64,000 nt of DNA. It comes from JBJHBP01 sp050485645 (GTDB taxonomy: Bacteria > Pseudomonadota > Gammaproteobacteria > Steroidobacterales > Rariloculaceae). Both the position numbers and the translations under genes were made by a program. Under the pieces are notes generated by a model. It did not search any database. It saw only the letters and a program-made list of their open reading frames with translations, and was not told where the DNA came from. Below are positions 1-9,287 of this stretch, piece after piece. Each line of letters opens with the position of its first letter. Position 1 is the stretch's first letter. The stretch lies in the NCBI GenBank assembly GCA_050485645.1, contig JBJHBT010000003.1:129041-193040 (forward strand). The letters run 5' to 3'.

Positions 1-1037
1 CTGTAACTTCAGGCGTGACCGGGGCGCTGGCAGCGATTGCATGCCTGCTGGTATTCGCGATCGACCCGGCGGTGGCGCAGACCACCGAGTTCAGGGTCGC
101 GAGCGTGGCGCCGGACGGCTCGGTGTGGATGCAGCAGATGAGGGCCGGTGCGGGCACCATTCGGGAACGCACCGACGGTCGTGTCCAGATCCGCTTTTAT
201 CCTGGTGGCGTCATGGGCAATGATCCTCAGGTTCTGCGCCGGGTTCGGCTGGGCCAGCTGCAGGGCGGCGCATTTACGGCCAGTGGTCTGGGTACCCGCT
301 ACACCGCACTGAATCTGTATGGCATACCGTTGCTGTTCCAGTCGCTGGACGAAGTGGACTATGTGCGTCAGCGTTTCGATGCGGAACTGCAGGCCGGGCT
401 GCGCGAGGAGGGGTTCGTTACGTTCGGATTCGTGGAAGGTGGATTCGCCAAGCTGATGTCCAATCAGCCCGTGACCACCGTTGAGGGCCTGCGAAGACGC
501 AAGGTCTGGGTGCCGGACAATGACCCGATCAGCTACGCCGCGATGAACGCCATGGGCCTGTCGCCGGTGGTGCTTCCCGTGACCGATGTGCTCACCGGCA
601 TGCAGACCGGTTTGCTGGAAGTGGTTGCCGCGTCGCCGGTGGTGGCGCTGGTCATGCAGTGGCATACGCGCACCCGCTATGTCACCGACCTTCCCGTTTC
701 CTATTCCATGGGCGTGTTCGCCCTCGATGCACGCAGCTACGATGCTCTCCAGCCGGCTGACCAGGCGGTGGTTCGCGAGGTGATGGAAGGTGTGATGGCC
801 GAACTGAACAGCCGCACCCGACAGGACAACCTCGATGCGCGTCGTGCACTGCAGGATGCCGGACTGAGCTATGTCAGTGTCGATGGCGCCGACATCGATG
901 CCTGGCGTGCAACCATCGAAGGCACTTTCCCGCAGCTGCGTCGTCGCGCCGACATCGATGGCGAACTGCTCGACCGCATGCTCTCGCTACTGGCCGAGTA
1001 TCGCTCCACATCCGGAGCCGCGGCCGGCACGCCCTGA
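1..1037 (+). CDS. dctP: TRAP transporter substrate-binding protein DctP (5' partial)
   Basis: Periplasmic solute receptor of a tripartite ATP-independent transporter, which would deliver an organic acid to the DctQM membrane pair downstream. The reading frame is open to the window edge. The first in-frame GTG (15) gives a hydrophobic segment ending in AVAQ with no basic N-region, so the true start is probably upstream and the signal peptide is incomplete here. The mature part shows the family pattern: an FRVASVAPDGS strand, a YPGG loop, LGTRYTALNLYGIPLLF, and a central KVWVPDNDPISYAAM helix region. About 340 residues is normal for DctP. The gene ends 9 bp before dctQ, so one operon is likely. 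The substrate cannot be read from sequence. Confidence 0.9.
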   Translation, partial: VTSGVTGALAAIACLLVFAIDPAVAQTTEFRVASVAPDGSVWMQQMRAGAGTIRERTDGRVQIRFYPGGVMGNDPQVLRRVRLGQLQGGAFTASGLGTRYTALNLYGIPLLFQSLDEVDYVRQRFDAELQAGLREEGFVTFGFVEGGFAKLMSNQPVTTVEGLRRRKVWVPDNDPISYAAMNAMGLSPVVLPVTDVLTGMQTGLLEVVAASPVVALVMQWHTRTRYVTDLPVSYSMGVFALDARSYDALQPADQAVVREVMEGVMAELNSRTRQDNLDARRALQDAGLSYVSVDGADIDAWRATIEGTFPQLRRRADIDGELLDRMLSLLAEYRSTSGAAAGTP

Positions 1038-1046
1038 GCACTGCCG

Positions 1047-1544
1047 TTGACTCCGCTCGCGCGTCAGTCATGGTTGAGCCGCGCAGGTGGCTGGATCGCG
1101 CGAATCGAGGATGTGCTGCTGCTGCTGCTGCTGGGGCTGCTGATCCTGCTGGCCAGCTCCCAGATTCTGCTCCGCAATGTGTTTTCCGTCGGATTCGCAT
1201 GGACTGATGGCACGATCCGGCTGGCGGTGCTGTGGCTGGCCCTGCTCGCGGCGATGGCGGCCGCGCGCGAGCGTCGCCACATCGCGATCGATGTCGTGAT
1301 CCGGCGGTTCCCGCCACTGCTCAGGCGCATCGTGGCGGTGATCACCTGCGGCTTCGTGGCCGCTGTGATGGCAGTACTGGCCTCGTATGCATGGGCGTTT
1401 GTCGCCGAGTCACGGGAGTTCGGTGATGTGCTGGTTGACAACTGGCCGGCCTGGATCCTGCAGATCATCATGCCGGTGGGTTTTGCGCTCATCGGCGTGA
1501 GGTATCTGTGGCATGCCGCCTGCGAGGCGCTGGGCAGGACATGA
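1047..1544 (+). CDS. dctQ: TRAP transporter small permease DctQ
   Basis: Small four-helix membrane subunit of the TRAP transporter (165 aa, usual length). Hydrophobic helices lie at about residues 20-45, 53-72, 90-118 and 132-155. The charged stretch ARERRHIAIDVV after helix 2 is typical of the family. The start is TTG at 1047, 9 bp after the dctP stop; an in-frame CTG lies at 1041. The stop overlaps the dctM start (ATGA at 1541-1544), which indicates translational coupling of the two membrane subunits. Confidence 0.88.
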   Translation: MTPLARQSWLSRAGGWIARIEDVLLLLLLGLLILLASSQILLRNVFSVGFAWTDGTIRLAVLWLALLAAMAAARERRHIAIDVVIRRFPPLLRRIVAVITCGFVAAVMAVLASYAWAFVAESREFGDVLVDNWPAWILQIIMPVGFALIGVRYLWHAACEALGRT

Positions 1545-2803
1545 CCATGTTGCTGATCGGGTTGCTGCTGCTGGTGCTGACGCTGCTCGGCACACCGCTG
1601 TTCGCGGTTATCGCGGCAAGTGCGATGCTCGGCTATCACGGCGCGGGTATCGACCTTTCGGTGGTCGCACTGGAGTTCTTCGGCCTGGCGGAAATGCCGA
1701 TACTCGTCGCGATACCGCTGTTCACCTTCGCGGGTTTCCTGATCAGTGAGGGTGGTGCGCCACAGCGGCTGGTGAAGCTGTCCGAAGCGCTGCTTGGGTG
1801 GCTGCCCGGTGGTCTGGCCATGGTCGCACTGGCCACCTGTGCGCTTTTCACTGCGTTTACCGGCGCCTCTGGCGTGACCATCATCGCGCTGGGTGCGCTG
1901 TTCTTTCCGGCTCTGGTCAAGGCGGGCTACGACGGCAAGTTCACGCTGGGACTGATCACGACGGCCGGTAGTCTTGGCCTGCTGTTCGCTCCGTCGCTGC
2001 CGCTGATTCTCTACGGCGTGGTTGGCGGTGTGCCCGTAGATGACCTGTTCCGCGCCGGCATACTGCCGGGCTTGTTGATGGTCGGTGTACTGTGCGTCTA
2101 CAGCTACTGGAAGAACCGGCATCTGTACGTGGCTGACCGCAACGTTTCGGGCAGGCAGGTTCTCAAATCCCTGGCTGCAGCCCGCTGGGAGCTGCCGCTG
2201 CCATTCGTGATTCTGGGCGGTATCTACAGTGGCTATTTCGCCGTTTCCGAGGCTGCTGCGGTGACCGTGGTTTATGTGCTGCTCGTTGAATTCGTGATTC
2301 TGAGGGAAATCCCGTTCCGTGACCTGCCGCGGATTACGCGGGAATCGATGATTCTGGTTGGCGCGATCCTGATGATTCTCGGCGTCTCACTGGCGTCGAC
2401 GAACTACATGATCGACGCTGGTGTGCCACAGCGTCTTTTCGAGCTGATCAGCGATCACGTGACCGGACGCACGACATTCCTGCTGCTACTGCTGCTGTTC
2501 CTGCTGGTACTGGGCGCGTTTCTGGACATATTCTCGGCGATCGTGCTGGTCGTGCCGCTGATCCTGCCGGTGGCGATGCTGTACGACATTCATCCTGTAC
2601 ACCTGGGCATCGTTTTCCTTGCCGCGATGGAACTGGGCTACCTGACACCGCCGGTTGGACTCAACCTGTTCATATCCAGTCACCGCTTTCGCAAGGACAT
2701 CATCGAGGTCTATGTTGCGACGCTACCGTTCTTTCTCGTGCTGCTCGTTTCCGTCGTAATCATTGCGTTCTGGCCGGCGTTGTCCTTATGGTGGATGCGC
2801 TAG
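1541..2803 (+). CDS. dctM: TRAP transporter large permease DctM
   Basis: Large, roughly 12-helix channel subunit of the TRAP transporter (420 aa). ATG 1541 overlaps the dctQ stop by four bases and is preferred to the upstream in-frame start inside dctQ, because translation then begins directly with the hydrophobic MLLIGLLLLVLTLLGTP helix. Family landmarks include EMPILVAIPLFTFAGFL, TAFTGASGVTIIALG, GLLFAPSLPLILYG and the C-terminal ELGYLTPPVGLNLF loop. It completes the dctPQM operon. The long antisense reading frame across this gene is a GC-codon shadow. Confidence 0.93.
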   Translation: MTMLLIGLLLLVLTLLGTPLFAVIAASAMLGYHGAGIDLSVVALEFFGLAEMPILVAIPLFTFAGFLISEGGAPQRLVKLSEALLGWLPGGLAMVALATCALFTAFTGASGVTIIALGALFFPALVKAGYDGKFTLGLITTAGSLGLLFAPSLPLILYGVVGGVPVDDLFRAGILPGLLMVGVLCVYSYWKNRHLYVADRNVSGRQVLKSLAAARWELPLPFVILGGIYSGYFAVSEAAAVTVVYVLLVEFVILREIPFRDLPRITRESMILVGAILMILGVSLASTNYMIDAGVPQRLFELISDHVTGRTTFLLLLLLFLLVLGAFLDIFSAIVLVVPLILPVAMLYDIHPVHLGIVFLAAMELGYLTPPVGLNLFISSHRFRKDIIEVYVATLPFFLVLLVSVVIIAFWPALSLWWMR

Positions 2804-2833
2804 CGTAGCCAGTCGATTTCCGAGGGTCAGATC

Positions 2834-4693
2834 ATGTCATATGTGAACGCGCTGAAGCGTTTTTTTCGCGGCTTGTGGCGGGGACTGGATGGTCTTCGCA
2901 GGATTCTGCATCTGATCCTGCTGCTGGTGGTGTTCGTCCTGGTGCTCGGCGTATTGCTGCCGGAACCTCCCCATGTGCCACGTGCGGCTGCCCTGATGAT
3001 CGCGCCGCAGGGGGCACTGGTTGACGAACTGTCCGGCGACCCTCTGCAGCGCGCGCTGGCCAGGGCCCAGGGGCTGTCATTCTCCGAGACGCTGCTGAGT
3101 GATCTGATCGAAGCGATTCGTGCGGCACGCGATGATGACCGCATCCGGGTGCTGGTGCTCGATCTGGATCGGCTGGAGTCGGCCGGCCTGAGCAAGCTGG
3201 AGGAACTGGCGGCCGGGATTCGCGACTTCAGGGAGAGCGGCAAGCCGGTGGTGGCCGCTGGTGATGGCTTCTCGCGAAACCAGTACTACCTCGCATCTCA
3301 GGCGGACGAGGTCTACATGCATCCAATGGGCATGGTGCTGATCGAGGGTTACAGCCAGTACACGCCTTACTACAAGTCGCTGCTGGACAAACTGTATGTG
3401 GACGTGAACGTATGGACGGCCGGCGAGTACAAATCGTTTGTTGAGCCGGTCACCCGCGATGACATGTCCGATGAGGACCGTGAAGCGCGGATGTCTTATC
3501 TCGGCGGTCTGTGGTCCGGTTATCAGCATGACGTCACACAGGCACGGCGCCTGCCCGACGATGCCTTACAGCAGTATGCCGATAATGCCGCCAGCCTGCT
3601 CGCACTGGCAGGCGGCGATACGGCAAGGATGGCCGTCGATCAGGGGCTCGTCGATGAACTGCTGGCACGGGACCAGGTTCGCGACCGACTGCGAACGCTG
3701 GTCGATCCGGAGGCGGAAGGCAATGGCTACCCGCGCGTATCGCATGCCGAGTACCTGCGGGCGCTGGATGCCACACGACCTTCGCGGCCACGCGGCGCGG
3801 AGCGCGGCAAGGTGGCGGTCGTGCACGCCGTGGGCGAGATACTCGATGGTTCACAGTCGCCGGGCAACGTGGGCGGCGATTCGACCGCGCGGCTGATCCG
3901 CCAGGCGGCGGACGATGATGACGTTGTGGCGCTGGTCGTCAGGGTCGACAGCCCGGGCGGCAGTGCGTTTGCGTCGGAAGTGATTCTTCGCGAGCTCGAA
4001 CTGTTCCAGGAAAGCGGTCGGCCGCTGGTTGTTTCGATGGGCAGCGTGGCTGCATCCGGCGGATACTGGATATCGATGTCGGCCGACCGGATCTGGGCCA
4101 GTCCCTCGACGCTGACCGGTTCAATCGGCGTTGGCGCCACCCTGCCGACCATACAGCGCTCGCTGGATGCGATCGGCATCACCATCGATGGCGTTGGTAC
4201 GACGGAGCTGTCCGGGCTGATGGACATCACCCGTGAGCTTGGCGACACCGGCAGGGAACTGATCAGCCACACCGTCGGCCACGTCTACCGGGAGTTCATG
4301 GACAAGGTGGCCGTGCACCGCGGTCTGTCGCGAGACGCCGTCGAGGCGGCCGCGCGGGGCCGGGTGTGGACAGGCGAGCAGGCGCTGGAGCTCGGACTTG
4401 TCGATGCGCTGGGCGGGTTCGAGGAGGCTTTGAAGTCGGCGGCCGATCTCGCCGGCGTTGCTGAAGGCGAGTACCGGATCGAGTATTTCGAACAGCCAAT
4501 GGGATTCGCGGAACGCCTGGCGATGGAGCTGATCCGCCTATCGTCACCGGTGATCGGTTCACTGGATCTGGAACTGCCGATTTCAAGGTCCGTAAGAGCG
4601 TTGCTGGATGCGACGCGCGAGCCGCTGGCGTTCGCGCAGCGCTTCAATGACCCGAGGGGAATCTACACCTATTGCTTCTGTGACGTGCGCTGA
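2834..4693 (+). CDS. sppA: Signal peptide peptidase SppA, 67K type
   Basis: Inner-membrane serine/lysine protease that degrades cleaved signal peptides. The protein is 619 aa, matching the long tandem-domain (67K) form. One N-terminal membrane anchor spans about residues 24-43. The general-base lysine is K200 (EYKSFVEPVTRDDMS) in the N-terminal domain. The nucleophile is S408 in SVAASGGYW in the C-terminal domain, matching K209 and S409 of the E. coli enzyme. DSPGGSAFASE lies before the nucleophile. The gene follows dctM after 30 bp and precedes hslR by 18 bp. Both catalytic residues are present, so it should be active. Confidence 0.95.
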   Translation: MSYVNALKRFFRGLWRGLDGLRRILHLILLLVVFVLVLGVLLPEPPHVPRAAALMIAPQGALVDELSGDPLQRALARAQGLSFSETLLSDLIEAIRAARDDDRIRVLVLDLDRLESAGLSKLEELAAGIRDFRESGKPVVAAGDGFSRNQYYLASQADEVYMHPMGMVLIEGYSQYTPYYKSLLDKLYVDVNVWTAGEYKSFVEPVTRDDMSDEDREARMSYLGGLWSGYQHDVTQARRLPDDALQQYADNAASLLALAGGDTARMAVDQGLVDELLARDQVRDRLRTLVDPEAEGNGYPRVSHAEYLRALDATRPSRPRGAERGKVAVVHAVGEILDGSQSPGNVGGDSTARLIRQAADDDDVVALVVRVDSPGGSAFASEVILRELELFQESGRPLVVSMGSVAASGGYWISMSADRIWASPSTLTGSIGVGATLPTIQRSLDAIGITIDGVGTTELSGLMDITRELGDTGRELISHTVGHVYREFMDKVAVHRGLSRDAVEAAARGRVWTGEQALELGLVDALGGFEEALKSAADLAGVAEGEYRIEYFEQPMGFAERLAMELIRLSSPVIGSLDLELPISRSVRALLDATREPLAFAQRFNDPRGIYTYCFCDVR

Positions 4694-4711
4694 CCGCGAA
4701 CGTCAACCGTC

Positions 4712-5122
4712 ATGGCAGCAGCTGACAGTGACCGCCTGCGAATCGATCGCTGGCTGTGGTGTGCACGATTCTACAAGACCCGTTCCGCCGCCGGCGATGC
4801 CGTGAAGGGTGGCCATGTGCGCGTCAACGGGCAGCGGGTCAAGCCGGCACAGCCACTCAGGGCGGGTGACCGGATTGCAATTCAGCGCTCGCAATCGAGC
4901 GTGGAGGTGGAGGTGATTTCGATGCCCGCGCGACGCGGTCCTGCCGTCGAAGCACAGCGGCACTATCAGGAAACCGACGAATCGATGCTGCGACGCGAGG
5001 CGGAGGCCATGCGCAGGACGGAGCTTGCTGCGTTGCCGGAACCGCCGACACGCGGACGACCCGACAAGCGCACACGCAGGCTGCTGCTTGCAAAGCGTGG
5101 TCAGGACGCCGGCGAAGAGTAG
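4712..5122 (+). CDS. hslR: Hsp15-like S4-domain RNA-binding protein
   Basis: Ribosome-associated heat shock protein 15 family, which in E. coli rescues stalled 50S subunits carrying nascent tRNA. The 136-aa protein starts with an S4 domain (RIDRWLWCARFYKTRSAA then GHVRVNGQRVKPAQPLRAGD, about residues 10-55). It ends with a basic tail (RGRPDKRTRRLLLAKR), as in Hsp15. The 3' end overlaps the convergent sixA-like gene by 22 bp. Confidence 0.88.
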   Translation: MAAADSDRLRIDRWLWCARFYKTRSAAGDAVKGGHVRVNGQRVKPAQPLRAGDRIAIQRSQSSVEVEVISMPARRGPAVEAQRHYQETDESMLRREAEAMRRTELAALPEPPTRGRPDKRTRRLLLAKRGQDAGEE

Positions 5123-5649
5123 CGGCCGTGCGCCGGTGGAAAATCCAGTTTCGGGAAGTCGTAGAAGTCCAGCGTGCAGTTACCCATCGCCACGTCCTGC
5201 CATCGTTTGACGTCGGACAGTATCGAGAACACACCTGCGGTGGGCAGATTGTCCAGATGGACATCGGGCAGCAGGTGCTCCACCAGTTCGGTGATGCCGG
5301 GGTTGTGGCCCACCACGGCCAGGGCGGTGATCGTCGCATCCTGCGCATGGATCGTGCCCAGCATCTGCCGCGGGCTGGCCAGATACAGTGCCGGCTCGAC
5401 ACGAATGTCGTTTTCCGTGAGGCGCAGCTGCGGAAGCATCAGGCGTGCAGTGTCCCGCGCGCGTCGCGCGGAGCTGGTGATCACAAGCTGCGGCAGCCTG
5501 CCGCGGTACGCGATACGGGCAGCCATGTCCGGTGCATTGCGGATTCCGCGTTCCGCAAGCGGCCGGTCGTGGTCGGCCTGCGCTGCGTCCTGCCAGCTGG
5601 ATTTCGCGTGCCGGATCAACAGCAGGTGCAGAGGCGTGTGCGCTTTCAT
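5101..5649 (-). CDS. sixA: SixA-like histidine phosphatase
   Basis: Histidine phosphatase superfamily protein (182 aa). LLLIRHAKSSW near the N-terminus is the phosphate-binding RHG-type motif in its SixA/RHAK form. The second catalytic histidine lies in VVGHNPGITEL. E. coli SixA dephosphorylates phosphohistidine in the PTS-Ntr pathway, but the family is broad and the substrate here is unknown. The gene is convergent with hslR, overlapping by 22 bp, and follows sufT by 36 bp on the same strand. Confidence 0.8.
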   Translation of the reverse strand: MKAHTPLHLLLIRHAKSSWQDAAQADHDRPLAERGIRNAPDMAARIAYRGRLPQLVITSSARRARDTARLMLPQLRLTENDIRVEPALYLASPRQMLGTIHAQDATITALAVVGHNPGITELVEHLLPDVHLDNLPTAGVFSILSDVKRWQDVAMGNCTLDFYDFPKLDFPPAHGRYSSPAS

Positions 5650-5685
5650 CGGCTGCCGGAGTTCAACGGTGTGTGAACGGGTTGC

Positions 5686-6237
5686 TCAGAACAGCCCGGC
5701 TTCCAGACGTGCTTCTTCGGACATCATGCTCTGACTCCAGGGCGGATCGAACACCAGCTCGACCTGAGCGTCATCGATGGTGGGAATGATGCGGACTTTC
5801 TCGCGCACATCCTCGGCCAGAATGTCGCCCATGCCGCAACCCGGCGCGGTCAGGGTCATTCTGATGTAGACATGGCGATGGCCCGGTGCCATCTGTTCCA
5901 CCCGGCATTCATAGATCAGGCCGAGGTCCACGATATTGATCGGAATCTCCGGGTCGAAGCAGGTGCGCATCTGCTGCCAGATGATTTCCTCGATCTGCGC
6001 GTTGCTGGCGTTGTCGGGAACCTCTGGTGGCGTAACGGGTTCCTGGCCAAGCGCGTCGGCATCCTGACCGGCAACGCGAAACAGATTGCCCTCGATGTAA
6101 ACCGTGAAGCTTCCGCCCAGCGCCTGGGTGATGAAGCCTGTGATGCCCTGAGGCAGGCGAACCTTTTCGCCGGCTGGAATCAGCACGGCATCGCAGTCCC
6201 TGGCCACTGTTACGGGTTCGTTGTGGTTGTGACGCAT
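5686..6237 (-). CDS. sufT: SufT, DUF59/MIP18-family Fe-S maturation factor
   Basis: Accessory factor for Fe-S protein maturation (183 aa), last gene of the suf operon. The start chosen is ATG 6237 (MRHNHNEPVTVARDC), 4 bp after the sufU stop; a longer frame would run back into sufU. The N-terminal part contains LIPAGEKVRLPQG and ALGGSFTVY. The C-terminal half is the MIP18 domain, with NIVDLGLIYECRV, the signature TAPGCGMGDILAEDV (conserved Cys) and VELVFDPPWS. SufT in other bacteria supports Fe-S maturation under high demand. Confidence 0.9.
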   Translation of the reverse strand: MRHNHNEPVTVARDCDAVLIPAGEKVRLPQGITGFITQALGGSFTVYIEGNLFRVAGQDADALGQEPVTPPEVPDNASNAQIEEIIWQQMRTCFDPEIPINIVDLGLIYECRVEQMAPGHRHVYIRMTLTAPGCGMGDILAEDVREKVRIIPTIDDAQVELVFDPPWSQSMMSEEARLEAGLF

Positions 6238-6241
6238 CCTG

Positions 6242-6700
6242 CTACTCCGTAGTGACCGAGTCCGCCTTGGACTCCAGTGCGGCGTCCAGTGCATGCCATC
6301 CCAGGCTGGCGCATTTTACGCGGCTGGGGTACTCGCGCACCCCGGCCAGCGCGGCCAGCTTGTCGAGCTGCTCGACCGACAGGGCGCCGGCGTCAGTCCC
6401 GCTGCCGGTGAGCATGTTGTGTATCGCCCTGAACAGCGTCAGCGCCTCGCTCCGGGTCAGGCCTTTGACCCTTTCGGTCATCAGCGAGGCGGAGGCAACG
6501 GAAATGGCGCATCCGGTACCCTCAAACCGGATGTCGACGATGCGGTCGCCATCGAGTTTTACATACAGGGTCATCCGGTCGCCGCACAGCGGATTCACGC
6601 CATCGATGACCCGGTCCGCTCCTTCCAGGGTGCCGAAATTACGCGGCTGACGGTTGTGATCAAGAATGACTTCCCGATACAGGTCCTGCAGCTCGTTCAT
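6242..6700 (-). CDS. sufU: SufU/IscU-type Fe-S scaffold or sulfur-transfer protein
   Basis: 152-aa member of the IscU/NifU-N superfamily. The three conserved cysteines are C39 (NPLCGD), C64 (GTGCAIS) and C130 (RVKCASLGW). The roughly 20-residue insertion between the second and third cysteines (MLTGSGTDAGALSVEQLDKL) is characteristic of SufU rather than IscU. In Bacillus, SufU is a zinc-dependent sulfur acceptor for SufS. Its start overlaps the sufS stop by 4 bp, so it is coupled to its expected partner. No sufE is present in this operon, which fits SufU taking that role. Confidence 0.9.
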   Translation of the reverse strand: MNELQDLYREVILDHNRQPRNFGTLEGADRVIDGVNPLCGDRMTLYVKLDGDRIVDIRFEGTGCAISVASASLMTERVKGLTRSEALTLFRAIHNMLTGSGTDAGALSVEQLDKLAALAGVREYPSRVKCASLGWHALDAALESKADSVTTE

Positions 6701-7983
6701 GCGAAGATCTCCAGCGCCTTGCCAAGGGCGGCGATCAGTCGATCCACGTCTTCGTGACTGTTGTACAGACCGAAGGATGCGCGAGCCGTGGCGGGCACAC
6801 CGAAAAAGTCCATGACCGGCATCGCGCAGTGATGACCGGTGCGTATCGCCACGCCTTCGGAGTCGACAATGGTGCCCAGGTCGTGCGCGTGAATGCCATC
6901 CACCAGGAATGAAACGACGCCGGCCTTGTGGCTGGCGGTGCCGATCACGCGTGCACCGGGCAACCTGACGATTTCCCGGGTGGCATGATCGAGAAGGGTG
7001 TGTTCATGCTCGGCCAGTGCCGCGAAGTCGATACGGGACAGGTAGTCGACCGTTGCGCCCAGGCCGATTGCGCCGGTGATGTTCGGTGTGCCGGCCTCGA
7101 ACTTGTACGGCAGGCTGTTGTAGGTGCTCTTCTCGAAGCTGACGGTGAGGATCATTTCGCCGCCGCCTTGATACGGAGGCATCTCCTCGAGCAGCGCGCG
7201 GCGTCCATACAGAACACCGATACCGGTCGGACCGTACATCTTGTGACCGGAAAAGGCGTAAAAGTCGCAGTCCAGCGCACGCACGTCCACGCGCAGGTGC
7301 GGCATGGCCTGAGCCCCGTCGATCAGCACCAGCGCACCGGCCGCCCGGGCTTCGGCGATCAGTTCAGCGACCGGATTGACCGTGCCCAGCGCATTGGACA
7401 CATGGGCGAGGGCGACGATTCGGGTACGCGGGCCGAGCAGGCGCGTGAACTGGCCGCGATCCAGTTCGCCGTGCCTGGTGATGGGTACCGGAACGAGTCT
7501 GGCACCCGTCTGCTGGCAGATCAGCTGCCAGGGGACGATGTTCGAATGATGTTCCATGCCGCTGATCAGGACTTCGTCACCATCCCGCAGGCGCGCACGC
7601 CCGAGACTGGAAGCCACCAGGTTGATGCTTTCCGTGGTGCCGCGCGTAAAGACGATCTCTTCCCGCGCTTCAGCATTGACGTACGCACGGATACGGTCTC
7701 TGGCGCCTTCGTAAGCCGTCGTGGAGCGTTCGCTGAGCGCATGTACACCTCTGTGCACATTGGCGTGATTGCGCGAGCGCTGCGACCACATCGCTTCCAG
7801 AACCTGGCGCGGTGCATGAGCCGATGCGGCACTATCCAGATAGGTCAGCGGCCGACCGTGAATCTGCTGATCCAGAATCGGGAAATCCGCACGCAACGAG
7901 GCGATATCGGTAACGAGCGGCTCCCCTGAAGCGATGCCGGACAGGAAGCGGCCGCCGGTGACGGCGTGATCGATGCCGGCCAT
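6697..7983 (-). CDS. sufS: Cysteine desulfurase SufS
   Basis: PLP-dependent group II cysteine desulfurase that supplies persulfide sulfur for cluster assembly (428 aa). Motifs include the cofactor region GTTESINLVA and GMEHHSNIVPW, the PLP lysine in FSGHKMYGPTG, and the catalytic cysteine in RTGHHCAMP near the C-terminus. The N-terminus is about 20 residues longer than the usual SufS start, so initiation slightly downstream is possible. Its ATG shares a base with the sufD stop (TGATG), and its stop overlaps sufU. Confidence 0.95.
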   Translation of the reverse strand: MAGIDHAVTGGRFLSGIASGEPLVTDIASLRADFPILDQQIHGRPLTYLDSAASAHAPRQVLEAMWSQRSRNHANVHRGVHALSERSTTAYEGARDRIRAYVNAEAREEIVFTRGTTESINLVASSLGRARLRDGDEVLISGMEHHSNIVPWQLICQQTGARLVPVPITRHGELDRGQFTRLLGPRTRIVALAHVSNALGTVNPVAELIAEARAAGALVLIDGAQAMPHLRVDVRALDCDFYAFSGHKMYGPTGIGVLYGRRALLEEMPPYQGGGEMILTVSFEKSTYNSLPYKFEAGTPNITGAIGLGATVDYLSRIDFAALAEHEHTLLDHATREIVRLPGARVIGTASHKAGVVSFLVDGIHAHDLGTIVDSEGVAIRTGHHCAMPVMDFFGVPATARASFGLYNSHEDVDRLIAALGKALEIFA

Positions 7984-9287
7984 CAGACTTCGACTCCGTG
8001 ACGGGTTGCAAGTCGCTCGCCGACCCGGGCTGAGATCCGCTCACGCACGGCGGCATCAACCACCTGTGTGAGTACCGCGTTGGCAAACGCGGATGTGAGC
8101 ATGCCGCGGGCTTCGGCTTCGTCTATGCCGCGGGAGCGCAGGTAGTAAAGATGATCCTCGTCGAGCTCGCCCACCGTTGCGCCGTGTGAACATTTCACGT
8201 CATCGGCGTAGATTTCGAGTTCCGGCTTGGTGTCGATTTCGGCGTTCTCGCCAAGCAGCAGGTTGTCGCTGCTCTGGTGCGCTTCGATCTTGACGGCGCC
8301 CGGGCGCACCACGACCTTGCCATTGAACACACCACGGCCGCGCGTGCCGGCAATGCCACGATAGACTTCACTGCTCAGGGTGGAGGGCGCAATGTGATCC
8401 ACAAGGGTGTGATTGTCGATATGCTGCCCGTCGGTCGTCAGAAACAGCCCATACAGCTCGGTACGCGCGCCGCTCTCCAGCAGACGTACTTCGGTGTCGT
8501 TGCGCACCAGCCGGCCACCCAGGTCCACACTGCCGGCGCGCAGCACGGCGTTTTCCCTCAGGTCGGCGACTGTCAGGCTCGTGTGTGTACGTGAACTGCG
8601 ATGCTCCTGCACGCGCAGCAGCTCGAGCCGCGATTCGCGCGCCTGGTGAATCTGCGTGACGATGTTCAGCCAGCCTTCGCTATCACCGGCATCGATGAAT
8701 CGCACCAGTACACTGATCGAAGCGCCAGCAGCCAGGTCGATGACGATGCGCGGTTGCGGTGACAGACCTGATGTTCCGCTGCTGACGAAGATCAACTCAT
8801 ACGCCTGCGGGTGAGTGGCGCCGTCTTCGGTGCGAATCCAGACGCCATCCTGCACCAGCGCGGTGTTGAGCAGTGCCAGCGGGTGATCATCGAGCCGGTT
8901 CTGTGCGCCACTGTGCTGATACAGCTGGTCCCACGCCTCGGTGAGACTGAGTAGCCGTACGCCTTCGGCAGCGTCAGTGGCCAGGTCCAGTTCCGGCATA
9001 TGATGACCGTCGACGAACACCATGCGCGGACCGTCGCTGCAGCATGTCTCGGCGATCAGCTGTTCCAGTTCGCCGTGGGGGGGCGCAGGCCGCTCGGGCA
9101 CCGGGTTGAAGCTCTGCGATGCAACCGGGGCCAGTTCCGTGTACTTCCAGGTTTCCAGCTTTCTGTCGGGGAAGCCTCGTTCGCAGAACGCGGCGATCGC
9201 ACGCTCCCTGAGATGGTGTGTGGCGGCGCGGCCGGGCAGGGTCGAGCGCGCGGCCTGGTAGGCCTGGCTGATGGCGTCGACACTCAT
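7983..9287 (-). CDS. sufD: Fe-S cluster assembly protein SufD
   Basis: Structural partner of SufB in the SufBC2D scaffold (434 aa). It has the variable helical N-terminus with FPDRKLETWKYTEL, a central right-handed beta-helix, and the conserved C-terminal block IEAHQSSDNLLLGENAEIDTKP followed by DVKCSHGATVGELDEDHLYYLRSRGI. H in KCSHGAT corresponds to the SufD histidine implicated in cluster formation. It overlaps sufC by 4 bp and sufS by 1 bp. Confidence 0.95.
   Translation of the reverse strand: MSVDAISQAYQAARSTLPGRAATHHLRERAIAAFCERGFPDRKLETWKYTELAPVASQSFNPVPERPAPPHGELEQLIAETCCSDGPRMVFVDGHHMPELDLATDAAEGVRLLSLTEAWDQLYQHSGAQNRLDDHPLALLNTALVQDGVWIRTEDGATHPQAYELIFVSSGTSGLSPQPRIVIDLAAGASISVLVRFIDAGDSEGWLNIVTQIHQARESRLELLRVQEHRSSRTHTSLTVADLRENAVLRAGSVDLGGRLVRNDTEVRLLESGARTELYGLFLTTDGQHIDNHTLVDHIAPSTLSSEVYRGIAGTRGRGVFNGKVVVRPGAVKIEAHQSSDNLLLGENAEIDTKPELEIYADDVKCSHGATVGELDEDHLYYLRSRGIDEAEARGMLTSAFANAVLTQVVDAAVRERISARVGERLATRHGVEV

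Noticed and set aside
1064..2122. 352-aa reading frame antisense to dctQ/dctM
   Set aside because: Composition rich in Gln, Arg and His, no family pattern, and it lies opposite clear TRAP permease genes. A GC-rich codon shadow.
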